NCBI GenBank assembly: GCA_029379385.1
Contig: CM055608.1
Location: 27,154,350 to 27,218,349, forward strand
Direction: 5' to 3'
DNA length: 64,000 nucleotides
From: Quillaja saponaria
Lineage: Eukaryota > Streptophyta > Magnoliopsida > Fabales > Quillajaceae
Made by a program: the position numbers and the translations under genes. Positions 51,769 through 62,690 of this stretch are shown here, one piece after another. A model generated the notes under the pieces. That model made no database searches and was not told the origin of the DNA. It worked only from the letters and a program-made list of their open reading frames with translations. Within the stretch, counting starts at the first letter, position 1; every line of letters starts with the position of its first letter.

Positions 51769-52085
51769 GGCTTGAAAGAAGTATGAATGAACATTTAGAA
51801 AAATCTGGATTTGTTTTCTTTGATGGTTGATGGTCATCAGTTATGGAGATAGTGTGGTGGTGATGGGGTGGCTGTAAGTGGTACAATGTTTTTTTTTTTT
51901 TTTCCCTCATTTTGAGTAAGATTTTTTAGATCAAGAATTTGAGTGTTTTTTTGGTTAAAAAAATATATATGCTACAGTGGCATTTACTTATTTGGCCATT
52001 AATCTATGTGAGTTGGATGCTGTTATATAACCATTAATCACGCATATTTCAGTTTGTCACATTAGACACGTTAGGGTTAAGTTGA

Positions 52086-53730
52086 ACGACAAATATCTTC
52101 ACCAAAAGCATAACTGAAATTATTTTTAAATTATAAGTAGCCAAATGCATGATTTCAAAATATAGAAATCAAATCGAGATTAAATCAAACTATAAGGATC
52201 AAAATATAATTAATTCAAAACTTTATTATATCATCATGGAGAAATGCTTGCACCAAGACAAAGAAGGAGATGTCATTAGCACATGAAAGAGTGAATTCTC
52301 CATTTCTTGAGGTAACCTTCATTGTCTTTTGTACAATAACTCCAAGAACCTAACATTGTTCTTTTCAAATTAGAATCCAATTGAGATAACCACGCATGTA
52401 GTAGTGTTTTTTGTTGGGAAGGATGACTTGTAGCATCCACAACCCACAAAATGATATCCTATTCTCTCCCATCAAATCAAAACATCCACATCCAAGTAAC
52501 CAAAAAAAAAAGAGAGAGATAGAGAGAGAAACCAGCTGCTTATGTGACAAATCTCATGTAACATCATAAACATAATGAGGATTGGGGTTTAATAAAAATG
52601 AACTACAATTCCCTTCTCTAGTACAAAAATAAAAAGAATTTAAAGAATTATGGGAGAATTTTGTCAAAGTCCAAAATCCTCAAATTTTATAACCCTCAAT
52701 ATGTTATTGAAAAAAAAAAAAAAGTAGACTCATGACAAAAATAGACAGTGACATTATCAACAAAAGTTGAGATGTCGGTATTATAACAATAAAGGTACAT
52801 AAATTGATAATTTTGTCAATCTATTTATCCTCTTTAGCATGAGGGGAGGCCCAGAGTTAAAATCACGATTTGAGAGAGAAAAAAAAGAATTAAGCCCATA
52901 TATCATTTCACTTGAGCTATGACATGTAGTTAAATATGTAAATATATACTAATAAAGTTGGTTTCAACCAAATTTATAATATTATAAATGGTCAACTTGG
53001 ACGATTAATTAATTTTTTCTGTTAAACAAGCAAGTAGCAAAATATAAGGTAAGATTAAATTTTTCTGTAACAAATAAATTGTTACAATATTGACAAATAT
53101 TAATAAAGTTTCTTGTAACACTTAAATACACAATTTCTTAATTGATTAATAATAGTTTAACAGTCAGTTGTAAATTATCAAAGCTTTTGAAGATTACAAA
53201 TAAAGTCTTATAAAATTTAAATCCTCAAACTTTTGAGAGATTATTAATTAAGTTGCTATATACTTAGACATACATATTCACAAACTCACAATTTCAATGA
53301 AAGAGGGTTATCCGTAAAACATTATTTTATAATATAAAATAAATAAATTGGTGGATATAAACGGAAGCTACTAAAACATTATTTTATAATTAAATCAAAG
53401 AAAACAAGGACAAGCATATTGTAACTACTAACTATATTGTATATTAATTCCCGCCTAATGGCGCGGAGATAATTGCAACAAAAAGATTGTGGTCGCTATT
53501 TTACACGGGAAAGTAACTGAGTTGGGCCCACGCAAAAAAAAATAAAAAAAATCATATTTAATTATGATATTTTCCGAAAAAAGAAACGAAATCTAAAGTG
53601 GATCACTTTGCTGTAACCGACCCACCACCATCCTTCAACTCAATCCTCGTCAATGGTGTTCTGGGTGGAGCTTTACCCAATCCCATTATACCTCCCTTCC
53701 ATCCAAATCCAACTATCCAAGGACAGGAAT
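52086..53730 (+). promoter_or_regulatory. Upstream region of LOG2-like copy B, missing from copy A
   Basis: In copy A the sequence jumps from the equivalent of about 52085 to the equivalent of 53731 (GGTTAATTGG/CCTTTCTCACTTTC near 42136). In copy B this interval ends with a leader-like segment (53600-53730). It also holds a site II motif, GTTGGGCCCA, at 53521-53530 and a GC-rich patch CCCGCCTAATGGCGCGG near 53450. It is the likely native promoter of the gene. The alternative, that B gained it as an insertion, is less likely because nothing in it looks mobile. Confidence 0.55.
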
Positions 53731-54083
53731 CCTTTCTCACTTTCTCTAATGCATTCTCAGTTTTCTCCATCAGTGTTTTCCTGTCCTTGATTTTCTCTCT
53801 CAAATTGTTAAGAGGAATTCCACAAACTTTTCCGTTTCAAATCTTGGCCTCATCTCGTTTGCTTTTTAGCTCTTTGATTTGCGCGTTTCTCTCTCCTGTT
53901 TGGATAGATAGAAAGTTTGGATTTTTTTTTAAATCCCGCAGGAAAATCTCCGTGGTACCTTCCGAAACAAGTGAATTCCGGTCGTATTTTTGCAGGTTTA
54001 AACAGATTTAACGACTCTGCGTAAAATTGGGCTTTGGGTTTTTTGGTTTATTGGGTAGTGGCTAGGAGAAAGCTTTTAATTTC

Positions 54084-57000
54084 ATGGGTAATACGGCAAG
54101 TAGTGGTGTTAACAACCGCCGGAGACACGGAAGCAGCCGGAGCCATCCGCCTCCACCACCGGTAACGCCTCAGCCTGAAATCACAGCTAATCGGTATGTA
54201 TTCGCGGCCGCTACACCTTACCCATCACAATACCCGAACCCGAACCCGAACCCTCCTCCCTATTACCAGTACCCCGGTTACTATCCCCCTCCACCACCAT
54301 TGTCGGTGCCTCTGCCAGCTCCATTTGATCACCATCATCGCGGGGTGTCTCATCCACACATGGACCCAGCCCATACCAATTGGGTTGCTGGGCGATACCC
54401 CTATGGACCAGTTATGCTCCCACCTGCACCATATGTAGAGCATCAGAAGGCTGTTACTATAAGGAATGATGTTAATCCTTAAGAAGGAGACGCTAAGGAT
54501 TGAACCGGATAAGGAGAACCCTGGGAGCTTCCTTGTGGCGTTCACTTTTGATGCCACTGTTGCTGGGAGGTAAACTTTGTTTAAAATTTTTGCTGATAAA
54601 TATAATTCCAAATTTATAATTAGCTTATGTATTAAGTGAATCCAATGCTGGAATTGCAAAACCTCAGATTGGTGAAATTCTTTATTTGGTACTTGTGTGC
54701 GACGTATTTAGGATCGGAGATTAATACAGGAATTTTTCGAACTAAATAGTTCTCGAGTTGGATTTCCTGGCTTCAAAAAAAATGCTTTTATTAGTTAAGC
54801 TTAATTAGGATAGTATATGTGGGATGCGGATAGTTACTGTGCTTCTATGTTTTTTGAAAATTTTAGTAAAATAATCTGATTTTTCTTAGGATACTTAACC
54901 CGTGTACAATTTATAGTAGAGCAAAGAAGCTCCACGGGGAATGAGATGAAAAGAAACAACATGCTAATAGCTCCCTTTCTTTGTGCTGGAAGGGTCTCTA
55001 GAGGGTAAAAGAAGTTTCATGTCATTTGGTCCTGTACTGACCTTGCTGGCTACTCGGAAAGACTAAGATGAAAGAGGAAATTGGTATGGAAAGAATATTG
55101 TTTTTATTGATCAATTGGGACTTTTTAAAACAATTATGTAAATGGGTACCATGGTGGTTGCAAATAAGAAGCCGGACCTTATCGAATACAAACATGTAAT
55201 CTCATTGAACCATGTATATACATAAAGGAAAGAGTTTCCGTGCATAATATTTCCCTTTTATTGAGTTTTGCCATCCCAAAAAAATAATTTTTTGTTCTGG
55301 CACTCTACTTCCCAAAGTTTTTGTCTCTCCTAAGGAAAATAAACAATCTCTTGTACACAGAAGTAATGTGTATTTTGGAGTTATGTCTAGTTTTACTGCA
55401 ACTTTGATGGCTGGAATTGCATAGTCTGTACATTATCAAAGATGATACTAGAGGTTGTTATGATAAGGTTGCTCTAGATTTAGGCACTATTAAAAGTTGT
55501 GAAGAAATTGTCTGAATATGTAGAATTATCTGTCATTATTTAGACTGAAATGATTGGCTCAAGACTGACATAGATGGTTATCAGCTTGGATGATGAAACT
55601 TTTTCGTTAGGTTTTACTGTCATTCTCTATTGCAAATGAATATATGAGCAACATGAATATATGACGATCTTACCAAAATTGGTTCTGCTGTATGTTTTGC
55701 ACATTGCTGCATGGGTGTCGAACAACCCACATTTTGTTGCTTTTAGAAAATTTAAGATCAAAAGCATCAGTTATTGGCTTGAGATAATTTATATACATAC
55801 TGTTCTTTTCTTTTTCTATTACCGTTTCTCTTTTCATTCTATTTTGTTTCAATTCACCAGTTCCTTTGTATCACAACATCTGTATTAACATAATTTATAA
55901 TTTAACTTCCTTTTGCAATGTGTGCCTATAATTGGCATCTTTCCATCCAGCAACATCTTACATTTATTGTTGTGTGAACATATGTCTTACCTCAAAAATG
56001 TTTTTATTTGTTTTGAAGTTGCACCTTATTATATACGACTCTTTATATCCTTTCTCTAATAATTTGTTTCCTTTATTCTGTTAAACAGCCTCATTGTCAT
56101 GTTCTTTGCAAAAGAAGGTGAAGACTGTAATCTTAATCCAACGAAAGAAAACCTTTCACCTGTCACGATACATTTCCAGCAAGGGCTTGGCCAGAAGTTT
56201 AGACAACCAATTGGAGCTGGTATTGACTTTTCAATGTTTGAGGAATCGGAGTTACTGAAAGTGGGTGGCGTGGATGTCTATCCGCTAACAGTGAAGGCTG
56301 AAGCGTCCTCTGTGAACGAGGAAGGATCAAATGAAACTCCAGTATCTGATACCACAAACTCTCAGATCACTCAAGCAGTATTTGAGAAAGAGAAAGGTGA
56401 ATACCGGGTGCGGGTAGTGAAGCAGATTTTGTGGGTGAATAACATGAGATACGAGCTGCAGGAGATATATGGGATCGGAAATTCTGTTGAGGCTGACGTG
56501 GATGGGAATGATGCTGGGAAAGAATGTGTTATCTGCTTATCAGAACCTCGGGACACAACTGTTCTTCCCTGCAGACACATGGTATTCACCTTTTCCCCCT
56601 TTGCTTAAGTTCTATGGTTAAATAATTGGTTTGGGAGTGCACTTGTGATGTTAGATATGATTGTGAATGTGGGAAGTACTAGATTGTTGCACATAAGTTG
56701 CAATTTCCAGTCAATTAAACAGCCTCAACATAGAATTTCCACCCACAAAAAAAATAAATAAATAAGAAATAAATAAAAAAATCACATATCTATATGCACT
56801 GAGACCTGGCATGCGTTGCCAATTTTATCAAAAGAGAAAAGCGTTAATAGTGAGGCCTAGTTTTTTTAGGGGCCTTACTCATTCTAGCTCATCAATTCAC
56901 TTATGGCTTTAAGTTTTATTATGTTCTAATGGACTTCAAGTCGTCACTGTTGTGCATCAAATTTCTTATCTTGGCAACCTGACTGCTGAAAACTTCTAAA

Positions 57001-57194
57001 TAGGTCATTGATTCCTCGTTGATAAACTTCTAAATTCTGGCTGCCTCAACCTGACATTTGAAAACCTCATGGTGCAGTGTATGTGCAGTGGATGTGCAAA
57101 GGTTTTGAGGTTCCAGACAAACAGATGCCCAATATGCAGACAACCAGTTGAGAGGCTTCTGGAAATAAAGGTCAACAATGGGACAAAGGAATGA
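54084..57194 (+). pseudogene. LOG2: LOG2-like RING-type E3 ligase, copy B: conserved sequence, one-base frameshift in exon 1
   Basis: Exons: 54084-54569, 56089-56581 and 57078-57194. Exon 1 carries one extra C at 54477/54478 (GTTAATCCTTAAG against TTTAATCTTAAG in copy A), giving a stop two codons later. The sequence on both sides reads in register with the family, and without that base the gene would have 364 codons. Residues follow Arabidopsis LOG2 more closely than copy [42 protein letters not shown] and [16 protein letters not shown], including the Arg after the last RING Cys. N-myristoylation signal MGNTASSG. Upstream DNA is intact. It is either a very recent null allele or a working gene with a sequence error. 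It is listed as a pseudogene only because the given sequence is broken. Confidence 0.85.
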
Positions 57195-58768
57195 TGAAAT
57201 GGTGTTAGCGCAGCTGGCAATCTGTATAGCCCAACTGTCATACTTCTGCTTGTTCTTCCCTTAGCCTCTTTTTTTACACGTTACATTTTCTAGTCTTCCA
57301 ATAATTGGAAAGGGTTATATATGATCCCAGTGTGACATGGATAATATGCTGGCATTGCAGATGTCTTGTGTAAGGCAATGCCTCCATTATGCTGTTAAAT
57401 GACTTCCTTCTGAAGTATATGTTGTTTGGTGCAGGTGATTTCTGATTCGCCTTCTCTTTCTTTCTCTTTTTTGGTTCACCTTTTGTTAAAAATAGATAAA
57501 TGTTTCCAGGTTGTCTTTGACTAATCCCGGTTTTGCCAGAGATAACCGAGGTCGCACCTCCCCTTCCTCCTCCTATGGTTAACTTTCCGTCTCTTTGTTG
57601 GCAGTAAACCTGCAATTTGGCAAGAATCTCATTCTTGTTTTTGCTGATAATGACCTCTAACTGTTGGTTACTTGGGAGACTCTTGTATACTGGAGTCCTG
57701 ATTTGGAAGGAACTCCGATATCATGAAGCAAGCAATTTGTGATGTCTTGGTATTGTCCTAGGAATTGCATGATTTGTACGTGGTGCAAATAGCTAGGTTC
57801 CAAATTATTCATCAATAGCAAGCTTACGTTCTATTGAGTAGTTTGGTTTTCATTTACAAGAAAATTGGGTTTATGCTTTTATTATTTATTATATTATATA
57901 GTCAGCAAAGCAACGGAAGATAATCAAAGTAGTTCTTGAAAACTGTTCAAATTGCATAAAAAAAAAGGCGGATTGCGGTGACAAAGATGGTTTGTTTTGA
58001 AGTTTTTAGAATGAAAGAGACAATAAGCTATTGAGGTGGCACATGATGTGTTGTCAATATCCAAACATTGCCAAGAAGAAATTATTTTCTTCAAGTCTCT
58101 TCCCTCAAGTCCAAACCCGGCAGGATTATCTCGATTTATCGTTGCCCCTCACCTCCATCCCCAAAGAAAAGAATTGAAGAGAAAGTAAAACTACATGAAA
58201 CTTTTTGTGAGAAATGAACCTCTTGTTAAAATACCAGGAGTGTAAGGAAATCAACTGGTTCTGCTCTCCCTCTTTTTCCTTTAAGGTACCGAAATTTTAC
58301 AGGACATTTGTCAATCATACTGATTTCCAGCGATGGGGCTAAGAAAATAAAAATGTTCTCCTCTCCCACTTTTTCCAGATGCTGTCCACCCATTTCTCTT
58401 TCATTAACATATTCTTAATCACCTGACTGCTTTTTGAGGTTGATAGATTAAATTCAGTTCAGTTTGCAACTGGTTCAGCGTTAATCATAGTTCGAATTAG
58501 CCTAGCTATCAAGTTTTAGCTGGCTAGTGAAAGCTTGCATTATTTTATGGGAAAAGTAAGCAAGAAGGCAATAAAAGAAGCACATGATACGTTTATTTGC
58601 AGTTGGCAACCACAGTGGTTGCTTATTTAATTTAAGTGCTATATAAGCACTTGGATGTTGATTACATCCTAGATGACACAAACAATAACACACACCAGAC
58701 AGCAGGAATAGGTACAGTACGAAGGACAGTTGCATCATGTGCAATAATTAGCAATGACCAGTGCAGTT
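57195..58768. other. Intergenic between convergent LOG2-like and methyltransferase-like genes (B)
   Basis: 3' flanks of the two convergent genes, colinear with 46097-47703. No further gene was seen. Confidence 0.6.
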
Positions 58769-60180
58769 CTAGTCTCCCCACCATTGATGCACAAAGACAC
58801 CAGTTGCTTCTGAGGGCCTTAAAGAGATTCATGCACCCACCTCCCCTTATCACATCTTCACTACCTGCACTGTCTGAGCAGCGAAGAAACAGCTCATCAA
58901 CAAAGCATATGGCCCCAGTTTCAAATAAATCTGAGAGGAATTTCAATTCAACTGTTCTTGCATTCATCTTCAGGACCACAAAATCTGCAAATTGCACAGT
59001 TTCTTTAAACCAGGCAAGGAAGTCAAACTCTTCATCTTCCAAAGATGGATCCAGATCTTCTTCATCTGTACTGAGTTGGAATGTGGACTTCTTCTCGGCC
59101 AAGCCTGGATGATAAACAAATGTGACCCCAGGTTGTTTGACATGGGACAACAGAACTGATGTGTTATAGTCCACAAAATAGACATTGAGAGCTTTCCGAT
59201 CAACAGGGTAAGAATGCAGGAAACAACTACTGACATTTGAACTTGGGAGCTCCCCTGCCCCAATGACAACATAGACCATTCGTTTCACTAGTCGAATTGT
59301 CTACAAATTTGGGCAAGTAAGAAATCTTCTTCTCAAACTCGGCTGGTTTTTCCTCAACAAGGGGCTCCATCTGTTCTATAAGAGGCTTAGTTTTTGCCAG
59401 ACTTGGGCAGTCAGCCGGAAGGCGGTATTGCTGGAAGGGACTAGTATTTTCATATTGTTTCTTGAAGACAACTAGACTTAGGTCATTCATATAACCAACA
59501 TGCACAACCCCAGAACTTCTTAATAACGATGACACGGGGGCAGCAGACCTAATCAAGTTATTTGGATTTGAACCACCGACACCTACAAGCATAGCCCCAA
59601 TTCCACCAGGCTTAAGAATGCGCTCAACCTCTAGCACAAGTAATGCAGGGACAGAAACCTTATCTAGATCCCTGGATAACACGAAATCGAAAGAACAATC
59701 CTGGAAATCAAGCTCATAAGCGAAAGTTTTCTGTTTGAGCGAGAAAAAGTGGCGTTTTGGAACACCAGTAACGCTGGAGAATCCCAATTGTTGCATTGCC
59801 AAAATGGCTGATGCAGATCCTTCTCCAACACATAGAGCTTTGGCACCACAATCCAAATATTGCTTACCCATCAGCTCAGTGACCACATTAACAGTCAAAT
59901 TGACATCTTCTTTGCAACGCGCAGTATCAGATAAACCCCAAAACGGATTCAGATACTGACTCGGAAACAAGTACGAAACCGGAGTCACAGTATCATTTGC
60001 AGAACCCAAATCTGCTACACAATGTGAGGTCACGGAAGCCAACGATCCAAAACCAAAACCCGACAGGATGTGGATCAGTGAAACGAGGGAAATAGCTGAG
60101 GCAACCAATAATACCCGGAAAAGCACAAGCCTCGCTACAGATCCAATAAGGATCTGAAATTTCATGGCCTTTGAATCCAT
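58769..60180 (-). CDS. Membrane-anchored methyltransferase-like protein; frame broken by two single-base insertions
   Basis: ATG at 60180 (MDSKAMKFQILIGSVARLVL), intronless. A signal-anchor helix lies at about residues 12-40, then a short luminal stem. The first methyltransferase-type domain has a class I-like LCVGEGSASAILAMQQLG (motif I region) and FDFVLSRDLD...VERILKPGGIGAMLVG (motifs IV-VI). A second FkbM-like half begins KRMVYVVIGAGELPSS and has VDYNTSVLLSHVKQPGVTFV. The expected end is VHQWWGD followed by TAG at 58769-58771. As given, one extra G at about 59286 and one extra base at about 58803 shift the frame. Both flanks stay in register with recalled dicot homologues of about 470 residues, described as uncharacterised SAM-dependent methyltransferases. 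It probably acts in the endomembrane system; its substrate is unknown. Decay or sequence error cannot be separated from this window. Confidence 0.75.
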
Positions 60181-60720
60181 GAATTTTCAATTTCGGTAAC
60201 CCAGACAAGGGCAGGATCAGAATTAGATATCTGATCAGAAACTCAATTTCGCAGACTGATATATCAAAGAGACTAATACAACAGTAGTAAAATTTAGAGA
60301 GAAATCAAAGCCGAAATCGGAAAAAAGAGAAAAATTTAGCGAGTGCAAAATCTAGAGGAAGTGTGATTACCACCCACGAGGACTCCCATTGATTTTTGGA
60401 AACTTAACCAGACCCTCCTCAGAACCCTTTTCGGCATTGGCTCGTACCAGTTTCCACCCATCTTCGGAGGATTCAATCCAAGCATCAGACCCAGAAACCT
60501 AGACACCTCATATTGTTTGAAATTCTACATTCAGACGGTGAATTCGTTTCACGAATCTCTCAGTTCTGATCCAATGGAACGGAGTTTGGAATTCTGTGTT
60601 GGAATTAGGTTTAGGGTTTTTTGCTTGAATTGCAGAAAACGAAGATAAAGCTCAACTCAGAGAGTGAGGATACTAGTAGTGAAAGGTGTAGATCTGGAAC
60701 CCCAATTATTTATTGTACTA
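60181..60720 (-). promoter_or_regulatory. 5' leader of the methyltransferase-like gene with a probable leader intron
   Basis: On the minus strand a telo-box-like AAACCCTAA lies at 60611-60619 within a pyrimidine/A-rich leader. A donor-like GGTG/GTAATC lies at about 60370, and an acceptor-like GATCAG near 60230, just upstream of the ATG at 60180. A TAATACAATAAATAATTGG-like AT-rich stretch near 60705 may be the core promoter. The exon part 60375-60500 is open in one frame (see findings). Confidence 0.4.
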
Positions 60721-61050
60721 TGCTAGACTGTTAGCACACTGAAGGAGACCCGAGACCCGAGACCAGAACCCCACCGATCCGAAGTCTTACGTGGCAACAG
60801 CTAAAGCTGTCTGCTTTTGTGGCTTGTGTTTTATTTTATTGTATTCTCTGTGACTTTAATATAGGACGTTAATGATTCCAAACTTCGATGTATTAAGCAA
60901 AATAGATGCTCGGGGGAGACCTATTTTACTCTTACTCTTACAAATTTAATTAATTATTACAATATAATAAATATAATTCTTAAAATGTAAGAAAATAAAT
61001 TATACTAATTATATAATGTTAAAATTATAATTAATTAGTACAATAAAAAT
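60721..61050. other. Upstream DNA of the methyltransferase-like gene, no feature beyond likely promoter
   Basis: G+C-richer near 60740-60790 (repeated GACCCGAGACC) and AT-rich beyond. It contains TACGTGGCA near 60789, an ACGT core. Nothing else was recognised. Confidence 0.35.
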
Positions 61051-61392
61051 TATTGGATTTTTTTAACTAGTGTTCAAAGGACACTTGATAAAGTACAATA
61101 AATATAGATTTTGAAATTTGAAACATTTCAAAAATAAAAAGTTATTTGTTACGCAACACTGAAATCATGGTCAACTATTACAATTAATAATACATGTTAA
61201 ATAAATAAAATAAGAAAAGGATTGTGGCCTTTTTTATTATTTACTATAAATAAAGCTTATGGGTGTAGGCTTTGAGATATCAATCAATACCACAATCCTT
61301 TCTTTATTTTATTTTATTTAACAATACAAAATATCTATATTTATCACCTTAACAAGTGCCCTATAGGTACCCGTTAGAAAATCCAAAATTAT
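61051..61392. mobile_element. Fold-back (MITE-like) element of about 340 bp
   Basis: The two halves are imperfect inverted copies. The left TTGGATTTTTTTAACTAGTG... and GACACTTGATAAAG match the reverse complement of the right ...CACCTTAACAAGTGCCCTAT and CCGTTAGAAAATCCAA. Inside, AAATAAAATAAGAAAAGGAT (near 61200) and TGTGG pair with CCACA and ATCCTTTCTTTATTTTATTT (near 61290). The loop is about 65 nt. Almost the whole element would fold into one hairpin. No coding content. The target duplication is not clear in this A/T-rich context. Confidence 0.75.
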
Positions 61393-62211
61393 AAAATATC
61401 ATCTTAATAAGTATTTTTAAAACATTGTTAATTGCTAATATATGTTTATTCTTTAGGATAGTGTTATGTGCATTACCTAATATTGATAGGTACACAAAAA
61501 ATAAAAATATTTAATCTTTTTTTTTTATAGAATATTTGTAGTACACCTAACAATATTTGTAATCTACAAAATAATACACATTCTTTATTAGATTTTAGAA
61601 TATAAAATAAAAATAAAAAAGACAACAAAGTATACGTAGTTCAACCATAAGCAGGAGTTCAGTCATAAGGCCTAAGTTCACTGCAGGTACAAAGATAATA
61701 TTATTTTATAAATTACAAACATTCAGCTCACACACTCAACTTAACTCACCTACTCACTCAATTGATACAAAAATAGAGTCCTCCTATTTATAAGTATTGC
61801 TAGATAATTATAAACTATGAGATATAATCATGATAATTTAAAACTATTAAAATAGGTAATAATAATACAAATCATTTCAAATCCTTCATTTATTCATTTT
61901 CCTTAACAATCTTCAATTGTTCGTAATATTTTCATTCCCAACATTATAAACCAAATTCCAAGTATTAAACAATCTTAAAATAATGTATTAAAAAAAACAA
62001 ACAAGTGATTTTGTTTTTGTTCTTAAGATAGAAATAAACTGACTCACAATCATGAGTTTAATGAGAAAGAGGATAAGTATATAAAGCTATTCAGTGGATC
62101 TTATATAATATTTGATAAAAATAGTAATAATTGTATCATATAAGTATATCATGTTAAATGATAAGAAAAATAATAAAATAACAATAAAACTAATGTTGTC
62201 TATTAATTGTA
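61393..62211. other. Intergenic, AT-rich
   Basis: No gene was recognised. 61440-61560 has GTGTTATGTGCATTACCTAA-type motifs resembling other MITE remnants. 61600-61830 has TCA-rich sequence that could be an old LTR piece, without defined ends. Confidence 0.35.
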
Positions 62212-62690
62212 TACTACAAGAAAAAAACACTATCAACATTCGTCAAAAAGTGAACGTTGATAAGTGGACACTAATAATCCATATCAGCATCCGCTTAAAC
62301 AAATATCAATGTCCGCTGCGTAGTGGACGCTGATAATAGGCATAAAATTACAAAATAGACGTTGATATATGATTCTGGATGTTGATCCGCGACTTTTTGC
62401 GCACAACTTTTAGCATCCACTTTCAATTATATGTGTTTACATTTGTGGACACAGATATATATTTTTCTTTAGTTTTTGATTAGATATTAATGTCCATTTT
62501 CTGATTATATCAACATCCACTTTTGCAGACACTAATGTGTTTTTTATTTTTCATTTGTGTGAATTATTATCAACATCCACTTTTATTGCGCTAATGGTCA
62601 ACTCATTATTCATCTTATATCAACATCAACTATATTAGTCACATTGTTGGTACGGGTGTCGATGGTCTATAGTAGTTTTTCGACAAGTCT
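62212..62690. mobile_element. CACTA (En/Spm-type) element end or remnant with subterminal repeats
   Basis: TACTACAAGAAAAAAAC at 62212-62228 resembles the CACTACAAGAAAA terminus of plant CACTA elements. It is followed by many copies, in both orientations, of a short motif like TATCAACATCCACTTTT (near 62502, 62569 and, diverged, 62618), with inverted forms such as GTGGACGCTGATA near 62322 and GGATGTTGAT near 62378. Subterminal repeat arrays like this bind the TNPA-type transposase. A weakly matching end, CTATAGTAGTTTTTC, lies near 62668. No transposase was seen. Confidence 0.7.

Larger units (their letters stand above)
47915..59423 (+). repeat. Tandem segmental duplication, copy B (about 11.5 kb)
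   Basis: Colinear with copy A. It begins GGCTTAGCCATGGTAAGGAA and ends at 59423 within the methyltransferase-like gene, after which the unique 5' part of that gene follows. The junction sequences share a short AGGC/AAGGC, so the duplication probably arose by a microhomology-type join. Compared with A it has 52086-53730, 51404-51768 and about 100 bp near 49065-49165 in addition. Confidence 0.93.

Noticed and set aside
53598..54011. 137-codon open frame upstream of LOG2-like copy B
   Set aside because: It lies in the 5' leader, is disrupted in copy A, and has no recognised domain. It is best explained as pyrimidine-rich leader sequence.
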